A DNA stretch of 64,000 nt. Source: JBCBDX01 sp039822005. Lineage in GTDB: Bacteria > Pseudomonadota > Alphaproteobacteria > Rhizobiales > Rhizobiaceae. Of this stretch, positions 35,208 to 44,346 are shown piece by piece. The notes beneath the pieces are model-generated. The model worked only from the letters and a program-made list of their open reading frames with translations, was not told the origin of the DNA and made no database searches. The position numbers were made by a program, and so were the translations under genes. The stretch covers positions 124,001 through 188,000 of the forward strand of contig JBCBMZ010000002.1 of the NCBI GenBank assembly GCA_039822005.1, written 5' to 3'. Every line of letters begins with the position of its first letter. Positions within the stretch are counted from its first letter, which is position 1.

Positions 35208-35990
35208 TTGGACACACTCTTTTTCATCGCTGCAAAACTGTTGGGTGCGCTGATCCGCGTGGACACCTGGTTTGTCCTTGGGTTGGCATTGATCGTGTGG
35301 TCGGCTTTGGCGGGCAAACGCCGCACGCTGCGTATCTCCAGCGTTGGATTGTTGATGATAGCTATCATACTGGCCATTGTGCCAGTTGGTCATCTGGCGC
35401 TGCAACCAATTGAACGCACTTTTGTGGCCAATCCTCCTCTGGAGCGTGTGGATGGGATCATCGTGCTGGGCGGCGGCGAGGACGCCAGTGCGAGCGCCTA
35501 TTGGGGGCAGGTACAGTTGGCTGAAGGCGGTGATCGCTATACGGCCGGCGTCGCGTTGGCGCGGCGCTTTCCCGATGCCAAGCTGCTGTTTGCCGGTGGC
35601 AGCGGGGCATTGCGCGATGTTGTCCTGCAGCGCGCAACCGAAGCTGAGTACGCCGAGCAGCTTTTTCTCGATCTTGGTGTCAACCCCGACCGCATCCTTA
35701 CCGAAAGCCGCTCGCGTAATACTGCGGAAAATGCCCGCTTGAGTTTCGAGATTGCTCAGCCATCTGCTGATGAGGTTTGGGTGTTGGTGACCAGCGCCTT
35801 TCACATGCCAAGGGCCGTGCGGAGCTTTGAGACCGCCGGCTGGCCCAAAATCCTGGCGTATCCGGTCGATTACCGCACATCGTCCTTTGCAGATGGATTG
35901 GGCTGGAACTTGGCTCCAAACGTCTGGCTTCTGAACACAGCCATCCGCGAACGGGTCGGCCAGCTGGCTTACTATCTGACAGCGCGTTGA
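35208..35990 (+). CDS. YdcF/ElyC-family (DUF218) membrane protein
   Basis: About 260 residues, with two N-terminal membrane helices (TLFFIAAKLLGALI then SSVGLLMIAIILAIVPVGHL) followed by a DUF218 domain: DGIIVLGGGEDASASAYWG, LLFAGGSGALRD, ESRSRNTAENARLSFEI and VLVTSAFHMPRAVRSFE. The TTG at 35208 has GAGG 8 bases upstream; another TTG at 35181 is possible. It is the only plus-strand gene in the polysaccharide locus and its 3' end overlaps the antiterminator gene convergently by 19 nt. Confidence 0.83.
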   Translation: MDTLFFIAAKLLGALIRVDTWFVLGLALIVWSALAGKRRTLRISSVGLLMIAIILAIVPVGHLALQPIERTFVANPPLERVDGIIVLGGGEDASASAYWGQVQLAEGGDRYTAGVALARRFPDAKLLFAGGSGALRDVVLQRATEAEYAEQLFLDLGVNPDRILTESRSRNTAENARLSFEIAQPSADEVWVLVTSAFHMPRAVRSFETAGWPKILAYPVDYRTSSFADGLGWNLAPNVWLLNTAIRERVGQLAYYLTAR

Positions 35991-36535
35991 TCGCTTCCAG
36001 TTTGGGGCAATGGCCGGACGTCTTTTGATTTAACCTCAACTTTGACCTTTGATTGAAGCCAATCGATCAAAACCCAAATGCGCCTGTCCTGTGAGACACG
36101 GTGAATGGTCGCAACAAAGTCTGCAAACGGCCCGGTCTGAACACGGACCTCATCGCCCGGTGTGAACTCATCCGCCGAAGTATTTTCCGCTTCCACACTA
36201 TATTGCGCTTGCAGCCCCTCTATCAGCGCAGAGGGTACGATGGCGGGTTTGTCGGCAAAGCTGACCACTTTGGTAATGCCATAGGTGGCATTGACAGACC
36301 GCAGGCCCAATTCGGGGCGGTCCAACGCCACAAATATGTAGCCAGGAAACACGGGGCCTTCGACTTCGACAAAGCGCGATCCCCTTCGTTTGGTGATGCG
36401 ATCCATCGGAAGAAAGGCAGTATAACCTTGCCGGGCCAGATTTCGCTCTGCTATTTTTCCATGGTTTGGCCGAAGCTGCGCCAAATACCAAATAGGCTCA
36501 GCGTCTTTGCTGTCGGTTTGGTATTTCTTACCCAT
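35972..36535 (-). CDS. NusG/RfaH-like transcription antiterminator
   Basis: A 187-residue NusG paralogue. The NGN domain shows WYLAQLRPNHGKIAERNLAR, GYTAFLPMDRITKRRG and VFPGYIFVALD; the C-terminal KOW is FTPGDEVRVQTGPFADFVAT. Length and position inside a long polysaccharide operon are those of specialised NusG paralogues (RfaH, LoaP-like, UpxY) that let RNA polymerase read through long clusters. It lies 3 nt downstream of the sugar transferase gene and its target may be the second block beginning at 34.9 kb. Confidence 0.88.
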   Translation of the reverse strand: MGKKYQTDSKDAEPIWYLAQLRPNHGKIAERNLARQGYTAFLPMDRITKRRGSRFVEVEGPVFPGYIFVALDRPELGLRSVNATYGITKVVSFADKPAIVPSALIEGLQAQYSVEAENTSADEFTPGDEVRVQTGPFADFVATIHRVSQDRRIWVLIDWLQSKVKVEVKSKDVRPLPQTGSDQRAVR

Positions 36536-36538
36536 CGC

Positions 36539-37864
36539 TTATCGCCGAAACAGCCTGCCTGCCAGAATTGTCTGAATGGTTTTGATTGTGATGGTCGTAT
36601 CGAGCCAGAATGATACGTTTTTGACATAATAGAAGTCATATTCGAGCTTTACGCGCACATCATCATCATTGGTGACATGGCCTTGGCAAACCTGGGCCCA
36701 TCCGGTAATGCCCGGGCGAACGGCATAGCGATAGCGATAGTACGGAAACTTTTCCTCATAGCTTCTGCCAAGAACCGCCGCTTCGGGTCGTGGACCAATC
36801 CAGCTCATTTCGCCGCGCACGATATTCAACAATTGGGGGATCTCATCAAGGCGAAATTTACGCAAAATTTTGCCAAGCGGTGTAATGCGTGGGTCATTGC
36901 GTTTTGTCTTGGCAGATTCAACATCATTGCTGATCGGTTGGGTCGGGACGCGCATGGTGCGAAACTTGTACACGGTAAACAGTTTACCCCGGCGCCCGAT
37001 GCGTTTCTGGCGAAAGATTATCGGGCCCCCTTCGCGCAGTCGGATCAGGATAGCGACGATTATTGCAACGACCGCCAGCGGGACAACTGCCACCGCCACA
37101 GCGCACAGGTCTAGCACCCGTTTTGCGACCAGATAATTCAAATTGGGCAGAACCGAGCCGAAATTGTTTTCAGACAGATGATCAACCGTCACCCGACCGG
37201 TTATTTGCTCAATAATCTGCTTGGTGTGATAGACCGGAACACCTTCCAGCGTCGACTGGACCACAAAATGCTCCCAGCTTTTACAATAGTCATGGCGTAG
37301 ATTGGCGACGTAGCCATCAAACATGTGAGGAGAGGGTGGTTCAGTCAACTCGATCCATTGGATTGATGAACTTTTGGGCAGCGATGCAAGGTTTGCCGCG
37401 GGCAACACGCCGACCCTCAACGGACGATCGCGCCGCATGACATAGGATATGACCAGCAGCCATGCGAAGGAGAGGATCGGTGCGGTAAACACAAGCGTTC
37501 GGTTATACTCGATGCGTGAAAATACAATGTAGAAGATCAGCACCAAGAAGATGACGCCAACCGCCCACGCGGCCACATTTACCGGGTTGGTATCAGGGTA
37601 AGCGTGAAGTCGGCGCCAAAGAAAATAGGTCAATATGACACCGGGTATCACCATGCCCATCGATATCAGCGTCCCCGCTTCATTGAGGAAGTTAGGCAAT
37701 TGAAGGTAGCGAAGCAGCGCAGGCAGGGCCACGGCAAATAGAACCATGCCGAGAAGTTGGTATCGAATGCGGCTTAAAGGGTGCCGATGGTTGCGCGATA
37801 CAGCTCCTGAAAATGCGGAACTGTCAATTTCGATAATCGACTCATGATCGACTTCGGAAGTCAT
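36539..37864 (-). CDS. Undecaprenyl-phosphate sugar phosphotransferase
   Basis: Initiates repeat-unit synthesis by transferring sugar-1-phosphate from UDP-sugar to undecaprenyl phosphate. The N-terminal half has about five membrane helices; the C-terminal catalytic domain includes AKRVLDLCAVAVAVVPLAVV, IFRQKRIGRRGKLFTVYKFR, KFRLDEIPQLLNIVRGEMS and GPRPE, then the RPGITGWAQV motif. The 441-residue length fits the WbaP/ExoY polyprenyl glycosylphosphotransferase family. Confidence 0.93.
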   Translation of the reverse strand: MTSEVDHESIIEIDSSAFSGAVSRNHRHPLSRIRYQLLGMVLFAVALPALLRYLQLPNFLNEAGTLISMGMVIPGVILTYFLWRRLHAYPDTNPVNVAAWAVGVIFLVLIFYIVFSRIEYNRTLVFTAPILSFAWLLVISYVMRRDRPLRVGVLPAANLASLPKSSSIQWIELTEPPSPHMFDGYVANLRHDYCKSWEHFVVQSTLEGVPVYHTKQIIEQITGRVTVDHLSENNFGSVLPNLNYLVAKRVLDLCAVAVAVVPLAVVAIIVAILIRLREGGPIIFRQKRIGRRGKLFTVYKFRTMRVPTQPISNDVESAKTKRNDPRITPLGKILRKFRLDEIPQLLNIVRGEMSWIGPRPEAAVLGRSYEEKFPYYRYRYAVRPGITGWAQVCQGHVTNDDDVRVKLEYDFYYVKNVSFWLDTTITIKTIQTILAGRLFRR

Positions 37865-37988
37865 CAGTGGATTGCCCCCGCGTTAGCTCACTACACTAGA
37901 TGAAGTGACTGGATTCGAAAAGCCTATCGCACACTAAAACCAATTCTTGATCGCAAAATCTTCGTGATCATGCAGCCATATTCTGGGG

Positions 37989-39218
37989 TCAGGCGAGCAC
38001 TTCTTTCGCTCCAGTTGGTTTGGGTTTGGTCTCCACATTTTCATCGCGCCACACGACAGCCGAAGCAAAGGCGCCAAAAAGAGCGATCATCATTGTTCGC
38101 ACTGGATAATCCACGAGACTATGTACGGCCAGCGCGAAAAGCGAGATCGTCATGGCTGTGTGAAGTGGTGTGAGACGGCTTGCCCGCATCGCTCGCGCCA
38201 AAAGGGTAAGCAGCAATATCGGCCCGATCAGGCCCGTTTCCAACGTCAGTTCCAGCCAGTCATTGTGCGCATAATTGGCAACGCCGCTGAGATCCTGATC
38301 GATTGTTTCGTAGCGCGGATAGATCAGGTGAAAGCTCCCCAGTCCGCTGCCAAAAGGCAGATAATCAAGGATCGCCCGCAAGGTGTTGGCCCAGAACTGG
38401 GGTCTGAAATTATCGACCTGCGTTTCCTGGCCGCGAAGCAACAGCACAGTGACAATGACGATCGCTGCCCCGACCGCGCTGACAACACCAATCTTCAGCG
38501 ATGCATTGCCAAAGCGATCGCGTGAGAAAACGAGCGCGCAAATAACGACAAGAACGGAGAGTATGCCGATGCCGGCCAGGGAGGATGTCGCAAAGAGCAC
38601 GATCCCCAACACCAGTGAAATACCGAGAAAGAGCGAGGGGAGACGAAGGCGATACAAGATCAGCCAAGCCAGTGCCGGCAGTGTCGTATAGACAAAAGCC
38701 GCCAAATGGTTCGGGTTGGCGAAAAAGCCGGCATGGGCTTTGTACGCCCAGTCCAAGGCAGCCTTTGATGAAAAGGAAAATTGAACGGCTGCCATGGTGG
38801 CGTTAATGGTCAGCGCAACGATAAAGAACATCAAAAGCCGTCGAGTGGCCCATGGCGATAGCGTCAACGCAAATGCATGCATACAAAGGACGGCGGCGAA
38901 AAAGGCGGCATAGGAAAATGCATAATGAGGCGCTGACGACCCAATCGGGATATCAATCGGCAAGGCAAAGCTCAGGTTCCAAAGCACGAGGATTACCGAA
39001 GCTGATACCCAAACAAGGTGGTAGAGCTGCACATTGATGCGGCCAGCGCGCACGATCGCGTAAATGCCCAGAGGTAACGCAATGGTCTGGATAATCCGGT
39101 CGGAAGCAAGATAGGAGACGGTGCCACCTCCGATGAGTGCGGCCACCAGGACAACCAGTGCGGCCCAATAGACCCCCAATCTTTCAAACCGGTCAGTGGA
39201 AGGCATGGTGGCATTCAT
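37989..39218 (-). CDS. O-antigen ligase/polymerase (Wzy/WaaL family)
   Basis: A 409-residue polytopic membrane protein with roughly eleven helices and a large periplasmic loop. The conserved region HAGFFANPNHLAAFVYTTLP and, later, GSGLGSFHLIYPRYE with AHNDWLELTLETGLIG are the PF04932 signature (the H-N-D-x-L/W-x-E loop). The ATG at 39218 overlaps the upstream stop as ATGA, so the extra 105 codons open upstream of it are discarded. It either polymerises repeat units or ligates the glycan. Confidence 0.9.
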   Translation of the reverse strand: MNATMPSTDRFERLGVYWAALVVLVAALIGGGTVSYLASDRIIQTIALPLGIYAIVRAGRINVQLYHLVWVSASVILVLWNLSFALPIDIPIGSSAPHYAFSYAAFFAAVLCMHAFALTLSPWATRRLLMFFIVALTINATMAAVQFSFSSKAALDWAYKAHAGFFANPNHLAAFVYTTLPALAWLILYRLRLPSLFLGISLVLGIVLFATSSLAGIGILSVLVVICALVFSRDRFGNASLKIGVVSAVGAAIVIVTVLLLRGQETQVDNFRPQFWANTLRAILDYLPFGSGLGSFHLIYPRYETIDQDLSGVANYAHNDWLELTLETGLIGPILLLTLLARAMRASRLTPLHTAMTISLFALAVHSLVDYPVRTMMIALFGAFASAVVWRDENVETKPKPTGAKEVLA

Positions 39219-40504
39219 TGTTGACGGACCAATCGAACCAGACCGATGTCGACGTGCCCGGCAAATTGGTTGCGCCAGGATTGCGCCACCGGCTCGGAAT
39301 AGAACGTGATGAAGGGGGTACGGCAGTTTTCGCTGCTCGGATCGATCGCAAACATTGAACGTTGGATCGTCCATTTGTTGCTGGTAGGGGAAAGTACCAC
39401 GGTTGCTTTCGGCGTGCCGCTTCCGCGACACCGGATTTCGAGGCTTACCGGCTTTGGCGCGCTGTAGTTTGTGCCCGTCTTGTGTATGACGTCCAAAGCG
39501 TAGGATCCTTGCGGCAGCACAAGTGCTTGCCAAGAGGTAACGTTCAACCGCGCCGGACTATTGAGAAATGCAAGACGCAAGCTCCTTGGAGAATCACTTT
39601 CACTTGCTCCGCTTTCAAGACGAAGTTCTTCCAAGCCAGCCGGATCGGGGGCTGTAATTTGATCGATCGACAAGCCGTTGATGCGCGGCAGCCGCCAATC
39701 AAATGGTGACCGCGTTGGATATTGCGCAAAGTCGCCATTGTTGACAAACCCGCCGCCGCTACCGCGCGATGGCTCGAAGACGGTTTTATCGAGCAATATG
39801 GCGTCCGTGTATCGTCCGGCGTTGAGCATGCGTGAGATGAGCGTTCCCGCCTGTGCAGAGACATCCATGCCGTAATCGAGATGCAACAACGTGATCAGAT
39901 CGAGGGCGGCAGTGTGCCCGGCATCTTCACTGATTAGCTGAGCGATTATCCTTGGATGAAGATCTGGTTTCTCGCTGAAAAAGGCGGCGGCACGAGTACG
40001 CAAATCGCGATCATCGAAAAACGTCAAAATCCACGGGCGCAAATCACCCAGCGTTTGCGACCAGCGGTAAACGATCCGGGTAAGGCTGTTTAGCGCAGCA
40101 TCATTGTCGCCCGCATTCACAGCGTCAACGAATTGAACCCGAAGTGCGAGCGCTTCATCAGGTGTTTTCTTGATGGCGCTCGAAAAATGGTCACGTGCAG
40201 CTGCTTCTTGTCCCTTCAAGAGCTCAACGGCGCCCAGCGCGCTGTCAAATCGCCCGTCTTCCGGGTGAATATCGATACCATCGACTGCCAAATCAACCAC
40301 TTTGGCCAGTTCTGCAGGGTCAGTTTGGCCGATGTCCAAACTGCCATTGATCAAGTCACGCCTGGTATCCGCGTTATAGGGATTGGCAGCTAGCGCACCA
40401 GACAAATCCCCGTTGCTGGCGGCAATGCGACGCCATTCAGCCGTCAGTAGAAGAACGGCTACCAAGCAAACGACGGATATTGTCAACCTGTATCCCAAAG
40501 ACAT
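39215..40504 (-). CDS. Membrane-anchored TPR-like protein of polysaccharide operon
   Basis: About 429 residues: one N-terminal helix (LTISVVCLVAVLLLTAEW), then Ala-rich helical repeats that look like TPR units (residues about 40-210), and a C-terminal beta-rich domain from about 270 (GGGFVNNGDFAQYPTRSPF, a carbohydrate-binding-like start). I recognise no named family. From the Met at 40504 (AGGTCG 8 bases upstream) it overlaps the Wzc gene by 68 nt, an unusually long overlap. Its stop overlaps the ligase start as ATGA. Confidence 0.72.
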   Translation of the reverse strand: MSLGYRLTISVVCLVAVLLLTAEWRRIAASNGDLSGALAANPYNADTRRDLINGSLDIGQTDPAELAKVVDLAVDGIDIHPEDGRFDSALGAVELLKGQEAAARDHFSSAIKKTPDEALALRVQFVDAVNAGDNDAALNSLTRIVYRWSQTLGDLRPWILTFFDDRDLRTRAAAFFSEKPDLHPRIIAQLISEDAGHTAALDLITLLHLDYGMDVSAQAGTLISRMLNAGRYTDAILLDKTVFEPSRGSGGGFVNNGDFAQYPTRSPFDWRLPRINGLSIDQITAPDPAGLEELRLESGASESDSPRSLRLAFLNSPARLNVTSWQALVLPQGSYALDVIHKTGTNYSAPKPVSLEIRCRGSGTPKATVVLSPTSNKWTIQRSMFAIDPSSENCRTPFITFYSEPVAQSWRNQFAGHVDIGLVRLVRQQ

Positions 40505-42761
40505 CGGTTTTGCGACCTGCATTGCTTGTGTTGCCGGATGTGTCATTGCCATAAGTATAATAGTCGTACTTCATATATTTATAAGCGTAATTATAGTCGA
40601 AACGATCAACTTCAAACTTAGTCATCGCCGCGCCGACAATATTGGCCGAAGCGCTCCGCAGCCGCTTGACCGCCGATTTGACCGAGCTTCGTTTGACCTG
40701 TTTTGTCGACACCACCAACAGTGTGGCGTCAGTCATGCGCGTGAGGATCAAGGCATCAGCCAGCCCGACAACCGGCGGACAATCGATCAACACGATGTCG
40801 TATCGCTCGGCGCAAAACTTCATCATAATGGCCATGCGCTGCGAAGCCAGCAGGTTCGCCGGATTGGGGGGAAGAATACCCGCGGAGATGAACTCGAGTT
40901 TCGGTATTTTGGTCTTGCGGAAAACGGGTGTCTCGACGCTGGATTTGACGACATTGGTCAGAAGGTTGGAAAGGCCAATTGCATTGTCTGTCTTAAAAAA
41001 GCGATGCATCTTTGACTTGCGCATGTCGGCATCAATTACAAGCACACGTTTTCCAAGACCCGCAAACTCATTGGCCAGCTTGAAAACCGTAGATGATTTG
41101 CCTTCGGACGCTTCGGCACTCGTTACGGCGATTGTTACAGCAGGCTGGTCGGCGCCGCTGAATTCCAGCGACGTCCTGAGCGTTCGATAAGCTTCCGAAT
41201 AAGCCGACATCGGATCGGCGCTTTGCTCCTCGATATCTTCGGGTTTTGTGGCCGGAATGATCCCGAGGACCGGCAACTTAAGGTCAGCCTCAATCTGGTC
41301 GGGGTTGGAGAACGTGTTGTTCAGCAATTCAAGAATGTAGATCGCAAGTGCGGCGAGGATTATCGCAATCGCCAGCGCAGCTGTCACGTTTTTCGACAGG
41401 CTCGGCGAAATGCGGGCGCCAGACAGCGCCGTGTCGATGACCGAAGCGTTGGCACGCCTCAGGTCAGAGCCAACACCAACCTCGTTGAGTTTGCCAATCA
41501 GGCTCTCATATTGTGCGCGGTTTGAATCAACCTCACGTTTTAATATCGTATAGCGGACGTTCTTGCGCTGAAACTCGGCCTGTTGCGCCTCCAGGTCAGC
41601 GAGTTCTGCCTGCAAGGTGCCGCGTCGCTGCACCAGCTGCTCGGCGCGCAGACGCACAGATTGTGCCACGGAGTTGATCGAAATCTGGATCTGCGCTTCC
41701 GTCTCGCGAATTTGCGCGCCCAACTGTTGCATCTCGGGAAAGGCGGGTTTCAGTGTTGCAAGCTTTTGCTGATAAGTTGCACGCAGTTCAGCCAGCCTTT
41801 CCTGCGCGCTCTGCACTGCCCCGCTCTCAACAACCTGGGGCAACGTTCTTGCATTGCCACCCTCAATCTGTTCGACTTGCTGATCGACAATGAACAATTC
41901 CTGCGTCAGTTCGGAAAGCGCCGTGTTTACGGCCGAAATGCTGGTTGCGAGCAGTGAATTTTCATCATTGTTGAGAATAATGCCCTCAGCTTCGGCATAT
42001 TCCACCAAGGAGCGTTCGGACGCCTCCAATTGGCTCTTTGTTTCCGCGACCTGTTCCTCGATGAACTGCCGGGTCAGTTCTGAAGTTGCCCCCCTTTGGT
42101 CAGCCGCCTGATCAATGAAGCTGGTAGCGACCTGATTGACCACCAACGCAGTCAGTTCACGGTTGGGGTGGGCAAATCCAATCCGCAAAATGGCTGTGCC
42201 GCGAACGAAATCGGCCGACAATCCACCAAGGAGTCGGCCAATGGCGATGGATTGACGCTGCTCGGCGGTCAAACTCTCTATATTGCCACCGCTTGTGTTC
42301 CGCCGCAGCGCGCGATTGACCAAGTTTCCAAGTGAAAAGCTCGCCTGCGGCGCGATGAAATCGGCATTGTCAGCTAAGCCAAGCTCGAAAACCGCGCGAC
42401 GTGCCAAATCCCGCGACAAAAGCTTTGTACGTTGTGTTTCAAGAGTGCGGGCATCATTAAGTGTTTCAAAGACATCAATCTCGTTAAGCGTTCGCGCACC
42501 GCCGGTAATGATTTCGACGGTTGTGCTCGCGCGATAAACGGGAGTCTGCATCCAAGTGTAGACGACGCCGCCGATCAACCCGCACAACAGCAGGGTTGCG
42601 ATGACCCATCGGTGTTTGATGGCATAGGACAGCAGTTGAAGTGGGTCGAATGCAGGATCGTCTGATTCCGGCGCATAGCCTGGCGAATAGTCCGGTGCCG
42701 GCATTGGCCTTGCCGGAATACGCGGGTTGAACTCAGTCAGGCTACGGTGATGGCTGTTCAC
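40437..42761 (-). CDS. Wzc-like chain-length regulator / tyrosine autokinase
   Basis: A 774-residue fusion of a Wzz-type periplasmic domain and a BY-kinase. The first membrane helix is near residues 52-70, long coiled coil follows, and the second helix is near 450-470. The kinase has Walker A SAEASEGKSS (about 545), Walker A' LVIDADMRKSKMHR, and Walker B YDIVLIDCPPVVG (about 653). The tail is Tyr-rich (FDYNYAYKYMKYDYYTYG), the autophosphorylation cluster. It couples phosphorylation to polysaccharide export with Wza and CpsB-like phosphatase encoded upstream. Confidence 0.95.
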   Translation of the reverse strand: MNSHHRSLTEFNPRIPARPMPAPDYSPGYAPESDDPAFDPLQLLSYAIKHRWVIATLLLCGLIGGVVYTWMQTPVYRASTTVEIITGGARTLNEIDVFETLNDARTLETQRTKLLSRDLARRAVFELGLADNADFIAPQASFSLGNLVNRALRRNTSGGNIESLTAEQRQSIAIGRLLGGLSADFVRGTAILRIGFAHPNRELTALVVNQVATSFIDQAADQRGATSELTRQFIEEQVAETKSQLEASERSLVEYAEAEGIILNNDENSLLATSISAVNTALSELTQELFIVDQQVEQIEGGNARTLPQVVESGAVQSAQERLAELRATYQQKLATLKPAFPEMQQLGAQIRETEAQIQISINSVAQSVRLRAEQLVQRRGTLQAELADLEAQQAEFQRKNVRYTILKREVDSNRAQYESLIGKLNEVGVGSDLRRANASVIDTALSGARISPSLSKNVTAALAIAIILAALAIYILELLNNTFSNPDQIEADLKLPVLGIIPATKPEDIEEQSADPMSAYSEAYRTLRTSLEFSGADQPAVTIAVTSAEASEGKSSTVFKLANEFAGLGKRVLVIDADMRKSKMHRFFKTDNAIGLSNLLTNVVKSSVETPVFRKTKIPKLEFISAGILPPNPANLLASQRMAIMMKFCAERYDIVLIDCPPVVGLADALILTRMTDATLLVVSTKQVKRSSVKSAVKRLRSASANIVGAAMTKFEVDRFDYNYAYKYMKYDYYTYGNDTSGNTSNAGRKTDVFGIQVDNIRRLLGSRSSTDG

Positions 42762-42775
42762 TTCAGTTTGCCTAC

Positions 42776-43552
42776 TTACAATGGAGCTGCGACGCTACCG
42801 ATGGATGTTGCGAGGCCAAGCGCTTCGCGCAGATTTCGTGCCGCGACACGCGCGCCGGATGGGAATGACACAACAACATCTCCGCCAAAAAGTCGAGGAT
42901 CAGGCGCTGCGCCTTTTCGTATCTTCGCGATCGAGTAAGACGCTACCTTCTTGCCATCGGGATATTCGCGAAAAACAAAAATCTCATTTGGATCAGCAAT
43001 GTCATTGAGCCCACCGGCTGTGGCGACTGCCTGCAGCAGCGTGGTCTGTGATGTTACCGGCTGGAAACCTGATCGCCGAAATTCGCCATCTAGTGTTATG
43101 CGCTGCCCGACTGATTCTTTGACGAAAACCGATACTTCAGGCGATTGCAGATAATTTTGGCCGTAACGCCGTTCAATGGCAAGTTCCAGTTCGCCGGCCG
43201 TCAAACCTGCTGCCTGCACCTCCCCGATCAAAGGCAGGGAAAGGAAACCGCGATCATCTATGCGCGCCTCTCGATCCAAATCGTCAACGCGGAAGACATC
43301 GACTTCAATGAGGTCATTTGCGGCAAGCACCGCGGCGCGGCCTTCTAGCGCGACAGGCGGTGCCGGCAAGACCGATACCACGGTCAAATCACCATCGGTC
43401 GTCCCAACAATGTTGGCGTTTTCGCTGGAGCTCTCCAGACTGGAACCGGTCCCCGACTGGCATCCGGCAAGAAGCGCAAGGCACCCGCCAACGAATACGC
43501 CACGGAGGCCGGGCATAATCCTTATTGCGGCATTTTCACTGCGCTTGTTCAT
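42776..43552 (-). CDS. wza: Polysaccharide export lipoprotein (Wza family)
   Basis: A 258-residue outer-membrane polysaccharide export protein. The lipobox LLAGC puts the lipidated Cys at residue 31. The export domain has NDLIEVDVFRVDDLDREARI, FLSLPLIGEVQAAGLTAGEL and RRYGQNYLQSPEVSVFVKE, then SLBB-type repeat QRITLDGEFRRSGF. The chosen ATG at 43552 is 6 codons inside the longest frame. It forms the export channel with the Wzc homologue immediately downstream. Confidence 0.93.
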   Translation of the reverse strand: MNKRSENAAIRIMPGLRGVFVGGCLALLAGCQSGTGSSLESSSENANIVGTTDGDLTVVSVLPAPPVALEGRAAVLAANDLIEVDVFRVDDLDREARIDDRGFLSLPLIGEVQAAGLTAGELELAIERRYGQNYLQSPEVSVFVKESVGQRITLDGEFRRSGFQPVTSQTTLLQAVATAGGLNDIADPNEIFVFREYPDGKKVASYSIAKIRKGAAPDPRLFGGDVVVSFPSGARVAARNLREALGLATSIGSVAAPL

Positions 43553-43602
43553 TTGATTGCCAACTGACACCCGCCAATGGATGGCCTGCTCAAGTGTGCC
43601 TG

Positions 43603-44319
43603 TTATATCTTTCCATTTGATAATATTGTTAGCGGATTACCATATACAAGTTTGGTTGCCAGCCTCTCTCCATATTCTCGTTCAAGAAATGTCCTTGCTT
43701 TTGACAGGATCGGCGGCCGGCTCGTGGTGTTGTGGGCATCGGTCGCCACGACGTCCACGATTTGTTCATTAAGCATGCGCAGTGCGAGGTCCTTTGAACG
43801 ACGCCCAAACGCACCGTCGAGAGAGTTAGCCGTTATTTGCATCAAAACCCCCATTTTTCGCAGGTGTTTGACCAATTCGAAGTTTGATCGAACCCAAGCC
43901 AACCGTTCCGGATGGGTAAGAATGGGCACAAATCCATCGTCCAAAAGACGACTACAATATCTGTCAAGGTTCGGTGTGAGGATTGTATGATTGGGTTCCA
44001 GGAGGAAATATTTCGTTTCATTAATACAAGGTGATCGCCCGGAAGCCAGTTTGGATGTCAGATCTAGATCAATATGAACATCAGCGCCGACGTGGAGTTT
44101 CAAATTGATTGATTCGCTGTCAAGCGCTGCTTGGAGGTTTTCGACGCGCTTGGCGATATCGTCGCCGCTGTTCTGGTATTCTGGATATTTGACGTGCGGC
44201 GTGCAAACAATCGTCTCGATGCCGTCATTCGCGGCCATGGACGCCATCTCTACAGAGTCTCTGAAATTTTGTGCGCCATCGTCAATCCCGGCAAGGATGT
44301 GGCAATGGATGTCGATCAT
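43603..44319 (-). CDS. CpsB/CapC-family tyrosine phosphatase (PHP fold)
   Basis: A 238-residue metal-dependent phosphatase of the CpsB/YwqE type that dephosphorylates the BY-kinase. The PHP metal ligands are in MIDIHCHILAGIDDGAQNF, VCTPHVKYPEYQ, ILTHPERLAWV and VVATDAHN. This pairing of a PHP-type phosphatase with a Wzc kinase is more common in Firmicutes but also known in alphaproteobacteria. It is second in the operon. Confidence 0.9.
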   Translation of the reverse strand: MIDIHCHILAGIDDGAQNFRDSVEMASMAANDGIETIVCTPHVKYPEYQNSGDDIAKRVENLQAALDSESINLKLHVGADVHIDLDLTSKLASGRSPCINETKYFLLEPNHTILTPNLDRYCSRLLDDGFVPILTHPERLAWVRSNFELVKHLRKMGVLMQITANSLDGAFGRRSKDLALRMLNEQIVDVVATDAHNTTSRPPILSKARTFLEREYGERLATKLVYGNPLTILSNGKI

Positions 44320-44346
44320 TCGATGCGTTTTCGCGTAGCAGGCGCT

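Noticed and set aside
39219..39533. N-terminal extension of the ligase/polymerase frame
   Set aside because: It overlaps the upstream gene and lacks membrane character; the ATG at 39218 forms an ATGA junction.
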